Shown here: piece by piece, positions 1 through 12,477 of the stretch
Layout of the letters: every line of letters starts with the position of its first letter
Position numbering within the stretch: the first letter of the stretch is position 1
Source: Chalciporus piperatus
Taxonomy: Eukaryota > Basidiomycota > Agaricomycetes > Boletales > Boletaceae
Assembly (NCBI GenBank): GCA_038093975.1
Contig: JBBPTG010000051.1
Coordinates: forward strand, 1 to 64,000
Direction of reading: 5' to 3'
Length of the DNA: 64,000 nt
Position numbers and translations under genes: made by a program
Notes under the pieces: model-generated
What the model saw: the letters and a program-made list of their open reading frames with translations, nothing else
Told to the model about the DNA's origin: nothing
Database searches by the model: none

Positions 1-321
1 CGTTCCATTGGTGTTCAAACGGACCCTAGGAATTGGCGTGAAGGCGGCGTGCGACGTGTCGAGACGACAAACGTTCCATCTGGTGCCGAAATGCGTGCAT
101 CAACCAGACCGAAGCTCCGCGCTACAGAGCCTTCTTCCAAGGATTCGCGCAGTTCTCCGATGTCCTCTGTGGCGGCTCTTCCTGACGGCCAGCCCCGCTC
201 ACAAGCGCGCAAAGGATCTCGTGTGTGGGATCCCAGTCGTGGTGTCGAAGTTTTCAAGCGGGAATCTGAGGAGGTTCTTGCAAAATTCTTAAAGATGGGA
301 TCTTGGGAAGGACATCCGTGA
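1..321 (+). CDS. 3' end of an unidentified gene (partial)
   Basis: An open frame (frame 1) runs in from the window edge to a TGA at 319-321, about 106 codons. It is rich in Arg, Ser and Lys with a low-complexity middle, and ends in a compact segment around SRGVEVFKRESEEVLAKFLK that looks helical and folded. Such a tail would suit the cytosolic C terminus of a larger protein. I faintly associate the ending with fungal LMBR1-type membrane proteins, but nothing here proves it. The opposite strand is also open over this stretch, so the strand rests on the stop position and on the divergent gap that follows. Confidence 0.4.
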   Translation, partial: RSIGVQTDPRNWREGGVRRVETTNVPSGAEMRASTRPKLRATEPSSKDSRSSPMSSVAALPDGQPRSQARKGSRVWDPSRGVEVFKRESEEVLAKFLKMGSWEGHP

Positions 322-639
322 TGCGTGTTATGTTTTCCTACCATTTCATGTTTATCTCTCCATATGCTTTTTGATTTGATCTCAGTCTCTTCTTTCGTCT
401 CATATGTACCATGTTTACACCAATGTCCCTCTCCGTGGCCATTTTTTCCGTGCTCATCTACATCACCGTAGATTCTCGTTCTCAAGTACACCGCAATGAT
501 ATGTGTTGACCATGAATAACAAATGTCGTCATGGGTATGACGTCGTTGGAAGCTACTCCAGATGACGTCGTTTGCAAGTGCCAAAGGCATAAAAGATGAG
601 ACGGGACAACTCAAAGTCATTCGTATATCCTTCACCGCA

Positions 640-1591
640 ATGTCTAACGAAGTCAAGCAGGGATCGGTATTCAACGTCGAGGAAGCCCAAGGAGCAGAGT
701 CAGTACCGTCCAATCTTTGCGGGCTTGCTGAAGCTCAATGGATGTCGCTTTAGGCGTGCTCAGTACGAGACAACGGCCGCGCATGCTCAGGCTGAAGCAC
801 CAACCTCCGATATCGCACATCAGGTGGAAGAAAATGCTGAGCATATCAAAGAAGCGGCGGATAAAGTAGCTCAGACTGCGAAGGTGAGCGGCAAGAATTT
901 CACGTCCCCAACATATCACCGATCCTCTTGAAGGGAATGGGTCCTGAGATGACAGGAGAACCCCCAGTGTCTGACGTCGATGTTCTGAAGCAAGAGGCAG
1001 CGAATAAGACCAACGCCGCAGTCAACGAAGGGAAGAGTGACTTCGACATAGCTAAGGCCGCAAGTGCCAGTCATCTTGAACAGGCGATGTCGACGGCGGG
1101 AAGTCTGTTTACCTCCGCTCAGGTAAGTTTTACTGTCGTTTCCATGCTTGAAGGAATGATGTGAATGGTACCAGGACTTCGCACGTGGCACTGTGCAAGG
1201 GCATGGCCCCGAGTCTTCTGCAGAGACCACGGAGTCTTCACAGACGAGAGGACGAACCGATGATGTCCTTGGGTCGCTTCAGTCAGCAGCCAAATCAGCT
1301 GTGGAAACCACCCAAGGATATCTGGCTTCCGCTCAAGCCACCGTTCAACCTCAACTGCAGAGTGCTCGTGAAACTCTCGAGTCTCAAGTCGCTGGCGCGA
1401 AGGCTGCGATACAGCCGCACGTCGGGAAAGCAAGGAACACTGCGCAGGGCTACCTCGGTATGGGATCGAAACCGGATGTGGTGACACCCCCAACCTCTGG
1501 GGCGAAATCGTCGGATTTGCCTGTGGGCGACGAAGATGTTCCCCGAGCCACATCCGCCGGAAAGGCCAAGCTGGAATCCGAGGTTGCATGA
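640..1591 (+). CDS. Ala/Glu-rich helical (LEA-like) hypothetical protein, 4 exons
   Basis: Exons 640-702, 764-883, 934-1122 and 1175-1591 join in frame to give 262 residues; the three introns (50-61 bp) have GT-AG ends. The protein is almost all predicted helix, rich in Ala, Glu, Gln and Lys, with amphipathic stretches such as HIKEAADKVAQTAK and repeated SAKSAVETTQGYLASAQATV-like segments. It has no signal peptide and no membrane segment. This composition resembles LEA-type or apolipoprotein-like stress proteins, which coat membranes or lipid droplets; that role is inference, since no catalytic motif exists. The start at 640 was chosen because the frame continues cleanly into exon 2. An upstream in-frame ATG at 562 would add 26 residues. 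Confidence 0.7.
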
Positions 1592-2173
1592 TGAAATGCT
1601 AAGAGTTGACAATTTTTCAATTATGATACCGAACTTACCGTGTAACGCTTGTACAGTTTTCCAAAGTGAATCATGCTCTTTACGATGTATAGCCCTAGTC
1701 TCCCGTAAGCAGACCCCAAGAGTCGGGATGAAGACAGTCGTTCACCCTTAGTATAGCCCTAGAGTAGGCTTTTACCGCCGCGGACTCGGACCGACTCGTT
1801 GTGGCTCCAGAAGCATTTGCTGATATTTGACCTTCGAATTTTCAAACCTGAAGCTTTGAAGCTTGAACTTTACTACTTGGGTCACTTCAGCTATCCGGTC
1901 AACCAGGCAAGTTCGGTGACTTCCATTACTTAGGGATAAGACGAGCTGGCAACGAGCTGGCACGATGCCGTCTTTTGAAGCCTAGCTAGATTGGGCGGCC
2001 AAAGTCCAAGTGCTGAGTGTCCCGCACTATAGTGCTAGCTCACATTCTTGCAAGTCCGCTGTCACCATGTCACCCCAGAATGGAACATGGATGCAGTGCG
2101 GACGCTACTTATATTTGATTGTACCAGTAACTTGATGCTCGGTTCCCTTGATCTTGTATCCAACTGATCCACT
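1592..2173. other. Intergenic region between two plus-strand genes
   Basis: No open frame with splice support was found. The stretch should hold the 3' UTR of the helical-protein gene and the promoter of the beta-flanking-type gene. Short self-similar AAGCTTGAA/GAAGCTT blocks occur near 1850-1870. No repeat or RNA gene was recognised. Confidence 0.4.
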
Positions 2174-3076
2174 ATGGTGAGTGCAGCGTTCCCCCTCCCC
2201 TCGCTTCACGCTGGCTAATATGCGCCTAGTCGTCTTTCTTTGGTCTCGCCGAAAAAGTCCTTTCTGCAGCTACCGCCGGGGGTGGCGAAGATGGTAAGGA
2301 CCAATGATCGAAATCACCCCTGCTGATCATGATGCCGATCTGCGACAATTTCCTAGATGAGCCTGCCCGCAAGACTGGTGGGCAAGAGTACAACACTCCT
2401 CACCACAGGCAACAACCTCAGGGCGGCTGTGAGTACCATTACCTCTAAATCAGGTCTTGATCGCAGTCGTAACATGTGTTTCCTAGTCGACACCGACGAG
2501 GTACTCGGCCACGTCGACGACGAACATAAAGACTCGATCGCTCAAGCGATGCAGCACGTTCGCAACAACCCTGTAAGAGCGATCACTCTTCTGTGCGTGT
2601 CGAGTTGATCTTATCTTGCCACCTACAGCAACAGCACCACGAGGAATTGAAGGAGGATGATCAACAGTATAGCGGCATGATCACTCAGGTAATGTGATAT
2701 CCGAAAGCCCACAACTCTGGCTAATGTCTTCGATAGGCTCTCTCCGCTGTCTCGTCGAACAAAGGAATCGACGTTGCCAGCCTCATAGCCGGCGCTATGA
2801 GCGGGGGTGGAGGAAACCAGCTCATGGGTTTGGTCATGAATCAGGTAGGGAAGAGTGCGGGCGGTGGTGGTGAGGCAAACCAAAGCATGATGAACGGTGT
2901 TGCAATGGCTCTGGCAAAGCTTGTGGCTCAGCAGCAGCTTTCAGCTTTCGTCGGTGGTTCTAACAGTGGAGGACTCGGGAGCATGTTGTCGATGGGAGGA
3001 AGCGTAAGTCCCGCAGAACATTACCTCACCTGCCGTACTCACTCCCCATGTTCAGTTGTTAAAGAGTTTTGGATGA
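2174..3076 (+). CDS. Beta-flanking-type protein (family I recall as DUF7721), 7 exons
   Basis: Exons 2174-2176, 2230-2293, 2357-2428, 2487-2572, 2629-2688, 2737-3003 and 3056-3076 join in frame to 190 residues. The first exon is only the ATG; the donor GTGAG follows directly. The family pattern is clear: a short N-terminal helix (FFGLAEKVLSAAT), an acidic/Gln linker, a conserved middle (SAVSSNKGIDVASLIAGAMS) and a Gly/Ser-rich C-terminal part with MMNGVAMALAKLV and GGSNSGGLGSML. The family is named for a gene next to the A mating-type locus of Coprinopsis, but it is multicopy and its function is unknown. No homeodomain genes lie nearby, so no mating-type meaning is implied. The length suits the family, and I see no lesion. 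Confidence 0.85.
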
Positions 3077-3672
3077 ATAGTCTAATTGTTTGTGCCATAA
3101 ATGTACATCCGAGTCGTAAATCATTTCAGGATTGTTGAGCATCACTATCAGGCAGAGCTCGCAAATTGCGAACCTTAGCAGTGTCAGGTAACCACACTTC
3201 TTTCCAGAGTGGTAGATATATGCATGGGGCTTTATCTGTACAGCGTCTAACGAATACGCGTACACTAGTGCTGGAACACATGCTTACTATAATACATACA
3301 CGCAACATGTCCTAGTATGTGGGCCTACCATAGGGACTATCGATAACCATAGGAGACCAAGGCCAAGCATCAGATTTCTGGAGGGTATGCAAGACCACAT
3401 CAATTTGACGTCACAACCATAGCCAACGGTCATCAGGCATGTCGTGTCCTATCAAAACGCAGGGCAGCAAAATCGCCATCAGGGAAACCCCGAATCCACA
3501 TTTGCATGCAAATGCGAGGAAATGTTTCCCTTTACTTACATTGCCCCTCAATAACTTAAGTTGAACACTGTGTACACAATTTTTAAGAAAAATAACCATA
3601 TGCACATATATTTTCGCCATTGCACACATTATCATGCATTCAGAGACAACATGGAGTATACAAAACCTTCTG
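3077..3672. other. Convergent intergenic region
   Basis: This lies between the 3' ends of the plus-strand beta-flanking-type gene and the minus-strand DUF6532 gene. It is AT-rich, especially 3560-3640. No open frame with coding character, repeat or RNA was recognised. It probably holds both 3' UTRs. Confidence 0.4.
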
Positions 3673-5996
3673 TCAGACCGAACCACTGTTGCCCTCCTCA
3701 TCGCCAGTGACCATGTTATCGAGATCAACTTGAGCGAATGTTGCCATCTGAATCTCGGTTTCCGAGGCGTCGACCCTATAGTAACCAAAATTACCTTCGA
3801 GAAACGCCGGGATGAACAACCAATGACTTACGAGACATCGCGGTACATGTGGGACAACAAGTGATGGTACCTCTTGGGGCCTTCGTCGCCAGTCTTGTAG
3901 ATGAATCGGAGAAGTTGCTGGAATTTGCCAAACACCTGGTAATGTTGTTCGTGAATATAGGACACCTTGTCGGGGTCGCGTGGTCCCACTCCGTTGCGCC
4001 AGTCGCTCAAGACAGAGTATACCTGTTAAACTGATCAGTAAAAATAATCAATAAAGTGGTTGTCGAGCACTGAGACAAAGTGGTCTCCATACTTGGCCCC
4101 ATATGATGTTGGTCCATTGAAGACAGTCGCGCGTAAAACGTCCAAAATCACCGGGTTGTGGAATGGTTCATGACGCTTCGGCTGTCCCTGAACAAATTAT
4201 CATCGTACGTGTCCAGTAGAAGGTAAGTTTGAATTACCTTCGTGTTTAGAGGATAGATAAAGTTGTCCAACTTCAACAGCGTTGCTACGTGGTCTGCGCA
4301 CCCTTTCTTCAGCCCAAAACCAGATATGACGATCGTCTGAGCGGTCCTCTTGAAGTTCTGGCGCCAAGTGGCCAGCCGACCCTCGGGCTAAAGTGGATTG
4401 AGTGCGACATCAAAAATCAGCGAACCTGGCAGTGACGAACACGAAGAGCAAACACTTACCAACTGGGCCAAGCGGCTGGCATACTTCGAATCACTTGTCA
4501 ACCTGTTGGCGATATCCAATAGCCCCATCGACCTTGCACTATCCGTCATCGCGTTCAGGGCCATGAGACGTTTATCCTTGACCAAGGGGAAACCTTTCTC
4601 GAATAGAATCTCCTTCAGGAACAAGTCAATACCATTTTGTATCAGCTCCTGGACATGCGGCGCCTGTGCTTTGATCGAGATAGGCGCACTCTCGGACTCT
4701 GGCAAAACAAGGTCGGTGGTCAGGGAGGGATGGTAGACTGCGAATGGATCACGATGCTGAGCGAGGGGGTTCACGTGGTCTGTAGCCTCGACCTTGACAG
4801 CGGTGGTGTTCTCAGCGGATGCTCCTCCTTTTATTTCTCCTTTTTTGACTGTCTCCGAGTCTCCGACGACTTCAGCCCGCTAGCCGCATGTCAGCGCACA
4901 GATTGTTGACACGTTAGTAACCACTCACTTCCAAGGCATGTCGCGCTTCCAACTTCGTTGCCGCTCGCCCCTAGTACCATTTTGCCGCCGTGGCAAGTGT
5001 GTTCAAGTGAGCACTAGTACGAATCACAAGGTTACTCACTTTCTGTGGGCCCGGAGTCACAGCAAGACTGTGACTGCCATCAGCCTTCATCCGCTGAGTG
5101 CGTGGGGTAGATTGTACTGACATGGCCTGCACGCCGGTTGGCATCTGGGGGATCTCACGAAGAAACATAGTTAGTAGTATCTGGGCTGGGATCCACTGTC
5201 GCACTTACCTCCTTTGAGAGAGTTTCCCGAAGTTTGGATGCGTTCTCGCTAATGGTATGGAGGAACTCATCCTCACTTTCCTGACCACTTTCGTGATCGC
5301 CTCCTTCGTCATTTGAAACAGAAGAACCGTTGTCCATGTCGTGGTCACGCGGGCCCTCATCTTCATCCGCAATACTGGCACTGACATCGGAGTCATCCAT
5401 GGGTCGAACTCCAAGGGATACCTTGCTAGGTTTTCTGCCTTTCCCGGTCTTCAAGTTCTTGTTGGCTTGAGATGGAGTGCTGAGAGTTGATGTAGCACTC
5501 TTGCCGCGCCCTCGTTTCGACTGTGTTGGCGTAACTGCGAACGGCAAAACTTAAAAGGATGTGATAGTGATTGCCATCATGGTGTGCCAAAGGTGAATGT
5601 GAGGAGTTAGTGCGCTGATGATGTCATTCATTACTAGAGTCACTCACCGCATGTTTTCCGTGAGGTCACGGTGCGCTTCTTGTTTCCCTTACCTGCACTC
5701 GCCAACTCCTTCAAGTTTTCTCCACCCACCTCAGGCTCTTCGTCTGAGCCCTCCAAATCTGTTGTACAGTGGCCGCGTGAGTGATCTATCTTCAATGGAG
5801 TTGAGTTCCCATGTACTGACTGTGTCCCTTGTCAGTCTTCTTCGTACGACGTTCCTTCTGCTTTGGTTCCCCATCAAGACCGTCCGTTGAGACTGGGGCA
5901 GAACGTTTGCGATGACCACCACGGTCACTCTGCCAAACTATTACCACAATCAAGGTAAGTAGTTTTGTCTAACACTGGCGATGGTGGTGAATGCAT
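3673..5996 (-). CDS. DUF6532 domain protein with charged N-terminal region, 11 exons
   Basis: Reading the minus strand, exons (plus coordinates) are 5976-5996, 5821-5929, 5648-5758, 5209-5534, 5040-5144, 4929-4970, 4460-4879, 4238-4387, 4071-4187, 3832-4022 and 3673-3775. All join in frame to 564 residues with GT-AG introns of 46-113 bp. The N-terminal 270 residues are disordered, with basic clusters (RKRSAP, KERRTKK, SKRGRGK) and an acidic stretch, which suits a nuclear or chromatin-linked protein. The C-terminal half carries DUF6532 landmarks: PEGRLATWRQNFKRTAQ, FHNPVILDVLRATVF, YGAKYGDHFVS, then VYSVLSDWRNG and YHHLLSHMYRDV. The family is highly expanded in Agaricomycetes and has no known function. 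The segment between GDHFVS and VYSVL is shorter than usual, so that exon edge is the least certain. Confidence 0.82.
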
Positions 5997-7335
5997 TGGT
6001 ACACTGCCAAATCTTGTAAGGGTTCCACTGAGGCTTAGCGTGAATTAGGTTCGCGAAGGGGCAAGGCAGGGTTCGGTAAGGAAATTCCGGCATATGTACT
6101 GCCATCCGTAACAAATAGATACAATTTGCCTCGGACCGCCGGTAGAGCTGTTGCTGGGTTCTGAGGTCGGACTGAGGTCAGGCTGAGCCGCATGGCATCT
6201 GTATGGTAAATCTATCTATGTCAAGCACTAGTGCCAATACCTTGATGACACATGCCAGCAATAAGCTCAAAATAATGTTATTATGATGTAGCTAAGTACA
6301 CTCGGATCTGATATACCAATGAGAAACAGGAATTCGTCCGTGCCATGCCGTTCCGCTCACGGGCTCTCCTGCGGGCTCTCACATTCACGTCGCGCTGTGG
6401 GCCACGTACATCATCGGACCAGGGTCGTTTTGCTGCGTGTTTGGGTCTGGGCTCATTTGTGGTGCCCATTGGCCTGTTTCAATGTATACAAGTTAGTAGA
6501 GCCTGAGGTGTGGGGTAGATTTGTTCACCTACTAGCTTAGCACTATGTTGTGGCGAGAAAATGAGTGCAGCGAGAGACTCAAAGTTGATGTCGACGTTGA
6601 AGCTGAAGTTGAACTGTTGACAGCGCACAAGTCACATGACACGCGCAACTCAAAAATTTCGACAAGTCCAAAATTCTTCAAATCATGAGGAAACAAAGGC
6701 TACATTTTTTGGATTGCCTTCATCACTTTGCTCGAGAATTCCTCAATTGATACATGATAGTTATTATAATGTATCATCATTTGTATTCGCATCTGACACC
6801 TGAAAGACAAAGGTCACCCATGTGTTTCTCCCAATGTTGGGCAAGCCTCGGCACTATGTCGTGCAAACATAGTTACCAAACCTTTGTACCACAGTGCTCT
6901 GTGGTTTGTTGGTGGCTTTGGTAACCTCAGGTGAACCTCAGGCGGATAACAGATACTGTACGTACACATGTTGACGATCGACAGCCGTTCACACAAATGT
7001 GCCCCCTGTGCTCTGTAGGGACTTGCACCTCAGTCACCACTTTTCGGCGGCAATAGAGGGTCATTGAGACCCATTTCCGTTGTAGGCAACAAATGGTCTC
7101 TTTGATGGCACATCGCGGAGGTCTAAATATAGCACGTGAATCTGTCCGTTTGGGCCCTTGCCTTGCCTCCAGCGGCGCCTCAATAGCAGTACCTTCGAAC
7201 TGCATCTGCGGTCCTTTGTGCGTCCTCGTTCTGCATTTTTAGCAGGCCCGATGTGGATGTTTTGAACATGAGATATGTCTTTTTGTGGTGTCACCACCAC
7301 CACATTCCGCACCTCTTCCTGCTGGCCACAACACC
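5997..7335. other. Long non-coding stretch upstream of the DUF6532 gene and the KDZ transposase
   Basis: The two flanking genes are divergent, so the stretch should contain both promoters and the 5' end of the KDZ element. Only short frames with stops in their neighbours occur. I could not pick out terminal inverted repeats for the KDZ element. The stretch around 6700-6800 is AT-rich. Confidence 0.35.
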
Positions 7336-10300
7336 ATGCGTACAAGGCCCGGCACTCGAGCCGCCCAGACGGCCACGAAGGGTCTTGGGCAGCACTTTGA
7401 AAGCCCCAAGCGTCCTAGGGACAAAAGAAAGACGCAGGGACTTGTTCCCGTCCCCATAATCGATATCAGACGCCGCCGTCTACTTGCCAGACTCAACGAA
7501 CTGGACTCCGAACAGCCCCCCGAGATGCAGAACGAAGCAGACAACCCTTGCGACGACATATTGGATGATGATATCGAAATCGATGACGGCTCCCATTTTT
7601 TCGACCCAACCGACGCTGACTACATCCCCAGTGACTACGAAGACTCGAGCGGGCATTTCATCCCACCCGAAGCTGATGTCGATCCCCAAGATGTTTCAGG
7701 TGCTGACAAGGCATCCAACGTCAGCAAGCGACGTATTCTTCCTGATCCCCCCGCCGAACGTTTGTATGCCAGCTGGAAAACACTTATTCCTACCCTTGTC
7801 GAGTTCCATCAGCATTACACATCGAGGACGTTGGGTAAACCATTGCCAATTCCCCCCACATCAATTTCTCTATGCAACCAGACATCCTGCTATCCCAAAA
7901 CCTCGAAAATACTTGGGCTCTTCCTCGACCGTATGTTTCTTGTATTTTCTCTGTCACTGCATGACCCGACTATCAATAGATTTCGAAACCATTCAAATTA
8001 CTAGTTGCCAATGCTCCACTGTTCCTCAAGTGCTCGTCCATCACGGACTCTTCCCAACCGCCCCCTCTCAGCCTCGCATGGCAGTCTCCATTGAGCTCCT
8101 ATCCTTCTATCGCGCATTATTTGAGCGATCGTGTGATGCCGTTAATGCTCTCGCATCGGCATTACACACGCACTACATTCGGCGGGGTTTCCGTGTGGTC
8201 AACAAGAGTGTGAGTACAGGTCCCTTACATTTCTGCTCAAACTCGAACACGATCTCCAGGGTGAGCCAGTCCAAGACCCCTTCCGACGCAGTTTGGGATC
8301 GGCTGTACAGTGGTTCGATGTGTTGCAGGTCGAGGTGGAACACCGCATTGAAGCTGCTGTTCAAGCTTGCCGTGACCGTATCGTTGCCGCAAAGCCCCAC
8401 CAAAGCCTAACGCCATCCTTTGATCCGCGATATCTCAGTTGACATCCAGTCACGCCGAAGAAAACCCCCCAAACATTGTCTGTTACCTCCACCCCTACAC
8501 CAGCTACTCCCATGTCTTCCGTGTCAGCTTTGACTTCGGCGTCACAGCCGATGCTCAAACCTGGGAGTTGCTCTTCTATTCTCGTTCAACGCTGTCCTGC
8601 TTGTTTTGGAGGCACCGTTTTTGGTAGATCTACCCAGGGTCCTCAAGGGGGCGACATCCACGTGGCCACTGATGGAAATTTCCATCATCGCCACCGACGA
8701 TCTGCCGGAGATAGTCCATCGTTCTATGACCCGGCATATTTCCTTCCGAAGCAGCAGGTAGACGCAATGGGAACTCATATTGCCAAGCAGAGGAAGAAGC
8801 CCCCGAGAGCCCGCCCAATCACCGTTCCTGACGAGGCCATCGATTCCTGTGAAACTTCTTACGAAGCTGCTGACGGGAAGAAGCAAAAGACGTCCATGGA
8901 AGGCTTTGATGATACAGGGGTGATGGCATTGATCTGTCGCCATGACATTCCCCTGTTCTTGGCCAATATTGACAACCCGGGCGAGCAACAGAAGTATGCG
9001 CTGGCACTGATCGCACATCTATTTTCCCTCTTGCCTCCGCACGCAACGGCTGTCGTGCTCTATGACGTCGGATGTGTATTAGATAGGACACTTTCACTTG
9101 TAAGCTGTCATATCACTCTAGATGTCGTGTTCCTACTCAAAAATCTGCAGTACACCATTCTTTCCGATGATGTCGTCCATCGCATCAGGTTCGCTACCAC
9201 GGCCATGCATGCATACGGCCATGAGTGGGCATGTCAGCTGGCGTACAATCCACGGCTGTGTGTTGGAATGGGGCTTTCGGATGGCGAAGGAACTGAGCGA
9301 TTGTGGTCTCGACTCATCAAATTGATCGGGATCGAGCGTTCGGCGTCGGTAAGCAACTTATCTAATAGTAGAAATATTGCTGATGTGGCTGCCAGCGGCA
9401 ACGTCGTATATGGCTGATCGACCGTCAATTGGCCGCCGTTGGTGGCGAGATGCGCGCAGACCTAGGTGATTGGATTAAGTGACGACTTCGGCGCGGAGTC
9501 CAAGGTCAGGGCAAGACAGCAGAGAATCGTTTGGAAGATTGTGGCGTTGACATCTCAGAACTGGAGAAGCAGTGGGCTTCTCAGAAGATTCTGCAGCTCT
9601 CCTTACGAGCCCGTACATCCTTTTTGTGCATCCCTTCGCTTTGAGAAGCTGATTTCCATTACATCACATAGATGCTCCCACGCGCCTCAAAAAGGAACTG
9701 GATACTGTCCTGGCACTACAAGCGGACATCGACACAACTGACAGAGCGATTCACGCTGCCAGGTAGTGTTTAAAAGTCCAGTTACATAACTGGAAAAAAA
9801 CCGAAACTTAACTTAACTGGAGCGAAATATAACTGAAACCAGGTGAAAAATTGTAACTGGTTACGTCCAGTTTCAGTTACAGTTTTGTCACTTCCAAAAT
9901 TTTACAAAACTGTACACAAACTGGTTATAACTGGTTATAAATAATAACCTATATATGGTCATCTACCACTATTCTTCCTGATTTTTTACAAATTTTTCCA
10001 ACCTTATTTGACTTTTCTTCTGAATATTGAAGTAAATTCAAGTTGATGAAATGACTGATTGCGACACACTCTACTCAAATACACATGTTAATTTGCACTG
10101 CTGAGATAATATATTTGCTTGTATTTTACTTAACTTGACCTCCATTCCAATGCTATATCCACCAAAACATATGATAATCATGGTAATATAATAAAATGAG
10201 CATATCTTCTCAAGGACTGAACCAAATCATATGATCCAGGGGTCATTTTAAAGCTACGAATCAGGGCTTTCTAATGTTTGTCCAGTTATTACAAAAAACC

Positions 10301-12477
10301 GGTCACAAACTGGTCACAAACTGGACCATAACTGATATGACAGTTATGTAGAGTTTCAGTTCAGTTAAACTGATTTTGCCAAAATTGATAACCAGTTACA
10401 GTTACAGTTTTGTCAAAAGAGGTATAAAAACTTAACTTAACTGGACTTTTAAACACTACTGCCAGGGCAGCCATACAGAAAGGCGCCATCTCCGAGGATA
10501 CCACCGCAGCGTTGGACAGCCTCGAGAGCACTCACAACCGGCTGCTTACGAAGGTCGATGCACTGTATGCATCACTCAACATCAGCGACAAGTTCCCTGA
10601 GCTCGAGGGCGTACGGCTAGACTTCGTCCGGACTTTGCTGTTAGCGCGCGATCTAAAGATCAACATACGAAAACGCGTTATCGGTAGTTTTTTCGAGTGG
10701 GATAAACTCGACAGAGCGGTAGGTGGAGCTCAACAGGCTTTAGGTGCGTAGCTTCCTTTGAGAAATTTGATATTCTGACTGCTCGAAGGCACGAAGTTAC
10801 ATCAACAGACACGCAAAGCTATCTCGAAACGGCAACCTGCTCTTATGAGTGCCATACGTAAGTTCAACGCGTACTGTGAAGAGTTAGAAGGGCTTCACGA
10901 TCCTATCTGGAACATTCCGCTGCCGAGCCCCCTGCCGACCAAACTCAATGATCTCCGAAACGACCAAACTTTGATGGAAGATGTATGGATTACCCCTACC
11001 GAGGGCCAGATCCCGCGCTGGATGGAGGATGAGGCTGTGCGGGAAGGTATTCGTGCGATGTTGAAGCGCGACCGCTGCATCGAAGAGCAGCGCCGATTGG
11101 GCATAGAAGCAGATAACCTTTGCCGGCGGTATGGTGCGGAGCTTGCTGCGATTGAGCGAGTCGCACTGCGTACCGCTGAAAGTAAGTCTGTTCGGGGTAG
11201 CCTTGATTTCAGCTCATATGATTTTTAGACGCTATCTTCTATGTGGCCTTACGACAGCGCCGAGAGGACATCTTGTCCCTGAGCTCCCACTGGCCCAATT
11301 CGCTGGTCTCATCCCGCCGATTTGAGACTCATACCGACGAGGCAACCACATTAGCTCAAAGGCTGTCAGGTGGTAGTCCCGAAATTTCCCTAGTTTGGAT
11401 TAACACAAAGACAGTTGAAGTCCCAGACATCGCACCCGAAGAAGCGGATGTCCATTTTTTTGCCCCCCAAGAAGCGCCGGGTGAACCCGAGCAAGTGGTC
11501 CTTCTCGATTATTTCACAGACGCTCCCCTCGGGCGCGCGGACGAAGACGAACCTGTTGTACAGCCTACAATCGTGGCGGAGATAATATGGGATATGCACA
11601 AGGTACGTCTCATAGCCCATTCACACCCACTGTCTCACTACTTTCACAGCACATCGCTCTCGACACAACACCTCTCCCTCCCCGTCCCTCGAGTGTTCAC
11701 GTTGACGAGGCCACAAGGGTGCATGAACCCCAAGATGGATTTCCGCGGCTCACTTTTGAACCGCGGGAGCTTGCAATCCTTGCTTCTCCCAATGCGTGCC
11801 TGAATGATTGTTGCATAAATGGATGTATCCCGCTTCTCTTCTCGAGCATCAAGCCGCTCCATGCTCATCGATTCGCCGTCCTTTCAACCCACGATCTGCC
11901 CCGAATTCGACGCAATGCATCCGATCACGACCTTTGGAGAGTTACCTCACGGACAAAATTCTGGGAGAAGGACCTCTGGCTCATTCCCATTCACAGGCCT
12001 GCTCCAGAAAATCATTGGGTTTTCTGCTTCACTGACTTTTCTTGTCGGGAACTTCGCCTCTTTGATAGTCTCGGTCAACTGAAGCCTTGGGAAGCAGATG
12101 TCCCTGCAAGGCTTAACTTTTATTTTGTAGTATGGACGCTCACGATGGCGCAGGATGTGATGCGAATGATTACCCACTGACTGACCATCGCCAAGAAGAA
12201 GCATCTCGATGACGTTCAGCTCGACGGCCAACCATGGATTGCGTATCCTACCACAGTATGTTCGTCAGTCTAGACTCTACCTTCTTCTTGGCTGACCATT
12301 TCATCCGTTAAGATGTCCCCCTTGCAGACAAATGGTTACGACTGTGGGGTGTGGGTTTTAGCAACTGTTGCAGCGGTGTTGCGAGGGTACAATGCTACGG
12401 GACTTGAGGAAGCAGACATAGCTCGCTTCCGCCATTACCTACATCATCTTGTACTCGACCTACCTACCTTGTCATAA
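7336..12477 (+). pseudogene. KDZ-type transposase with C-terminal Ulp1-like protease, decayed and MITE-split
   Basis: From MRTRPGTRAAQ at 7336 the frame runs through an acidic N-terminal region and a CxC-type segment (SCQCSTVPQVLVHHGLF, near 8003) into the KDZ core. The core shows [10 protein letters not shown] (8671), [10 protein letters not shown] (9056), the [13 protein letters not shown] block (9190) and [11 protein letters not shown] (9286), which supply plausible D-D-E residues. The coiled C-terminal region resumes at 10459, and a Ulp1/C48 domain follows with NHWVFC, LFDSLG and GYDCGVW as the His-Asp-Cys triad (11700-12477). In-frame TGA codons at 8440-8442, 9480-9482 and 12178-12180, plus the MITE at 9764-10458, make it a pseudogene. 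The KDZ (Kyakuja-Dileera-Zisupton) superfamily is abundant in mushrooms, and Ulp1 fusion is known there. Several GT-AG introns are still recognisable. Confidence 0.85.
9764..10458 (+). mobile_element. hAT-type MITE, copy 1 (695 bp), inside the KDZ transposase
   Basis: The terminal inverted repeats begin TAGTGTTTAAAAGTCCAGTT, and the 8 bp target duplication CTGCCAGG flanks it (9756-9763 and 10459-10466). It has no coding capacity and an AT-rich interior with many AACTGG/CCAGTT words that can pair internally. The TAGTG start and 8 bp duplication fit the hAT superfamily. Removing the element and one CTGCCAGG rejoins the KDZ frame as IHAARAAIQKGAIS. Two near-identical relatives are at 25721-26409 (inverted) and 27834-28522. 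Confidence 0.93.

Noticed and set aside
2174..3076. Possible A mating-type locus marker (beta-flanking gene)
   Set aside because: The family is multicopy, and no homeodomain genes or mitochondrial intermediate peptidase gene lie in the window.
8542..9018. 158-residue minus-strand frame inside the KDZ gene
   Set aside because: It is antisense to the conserved [18 protein letters not shown] part of the transposase and has no motif of its own.
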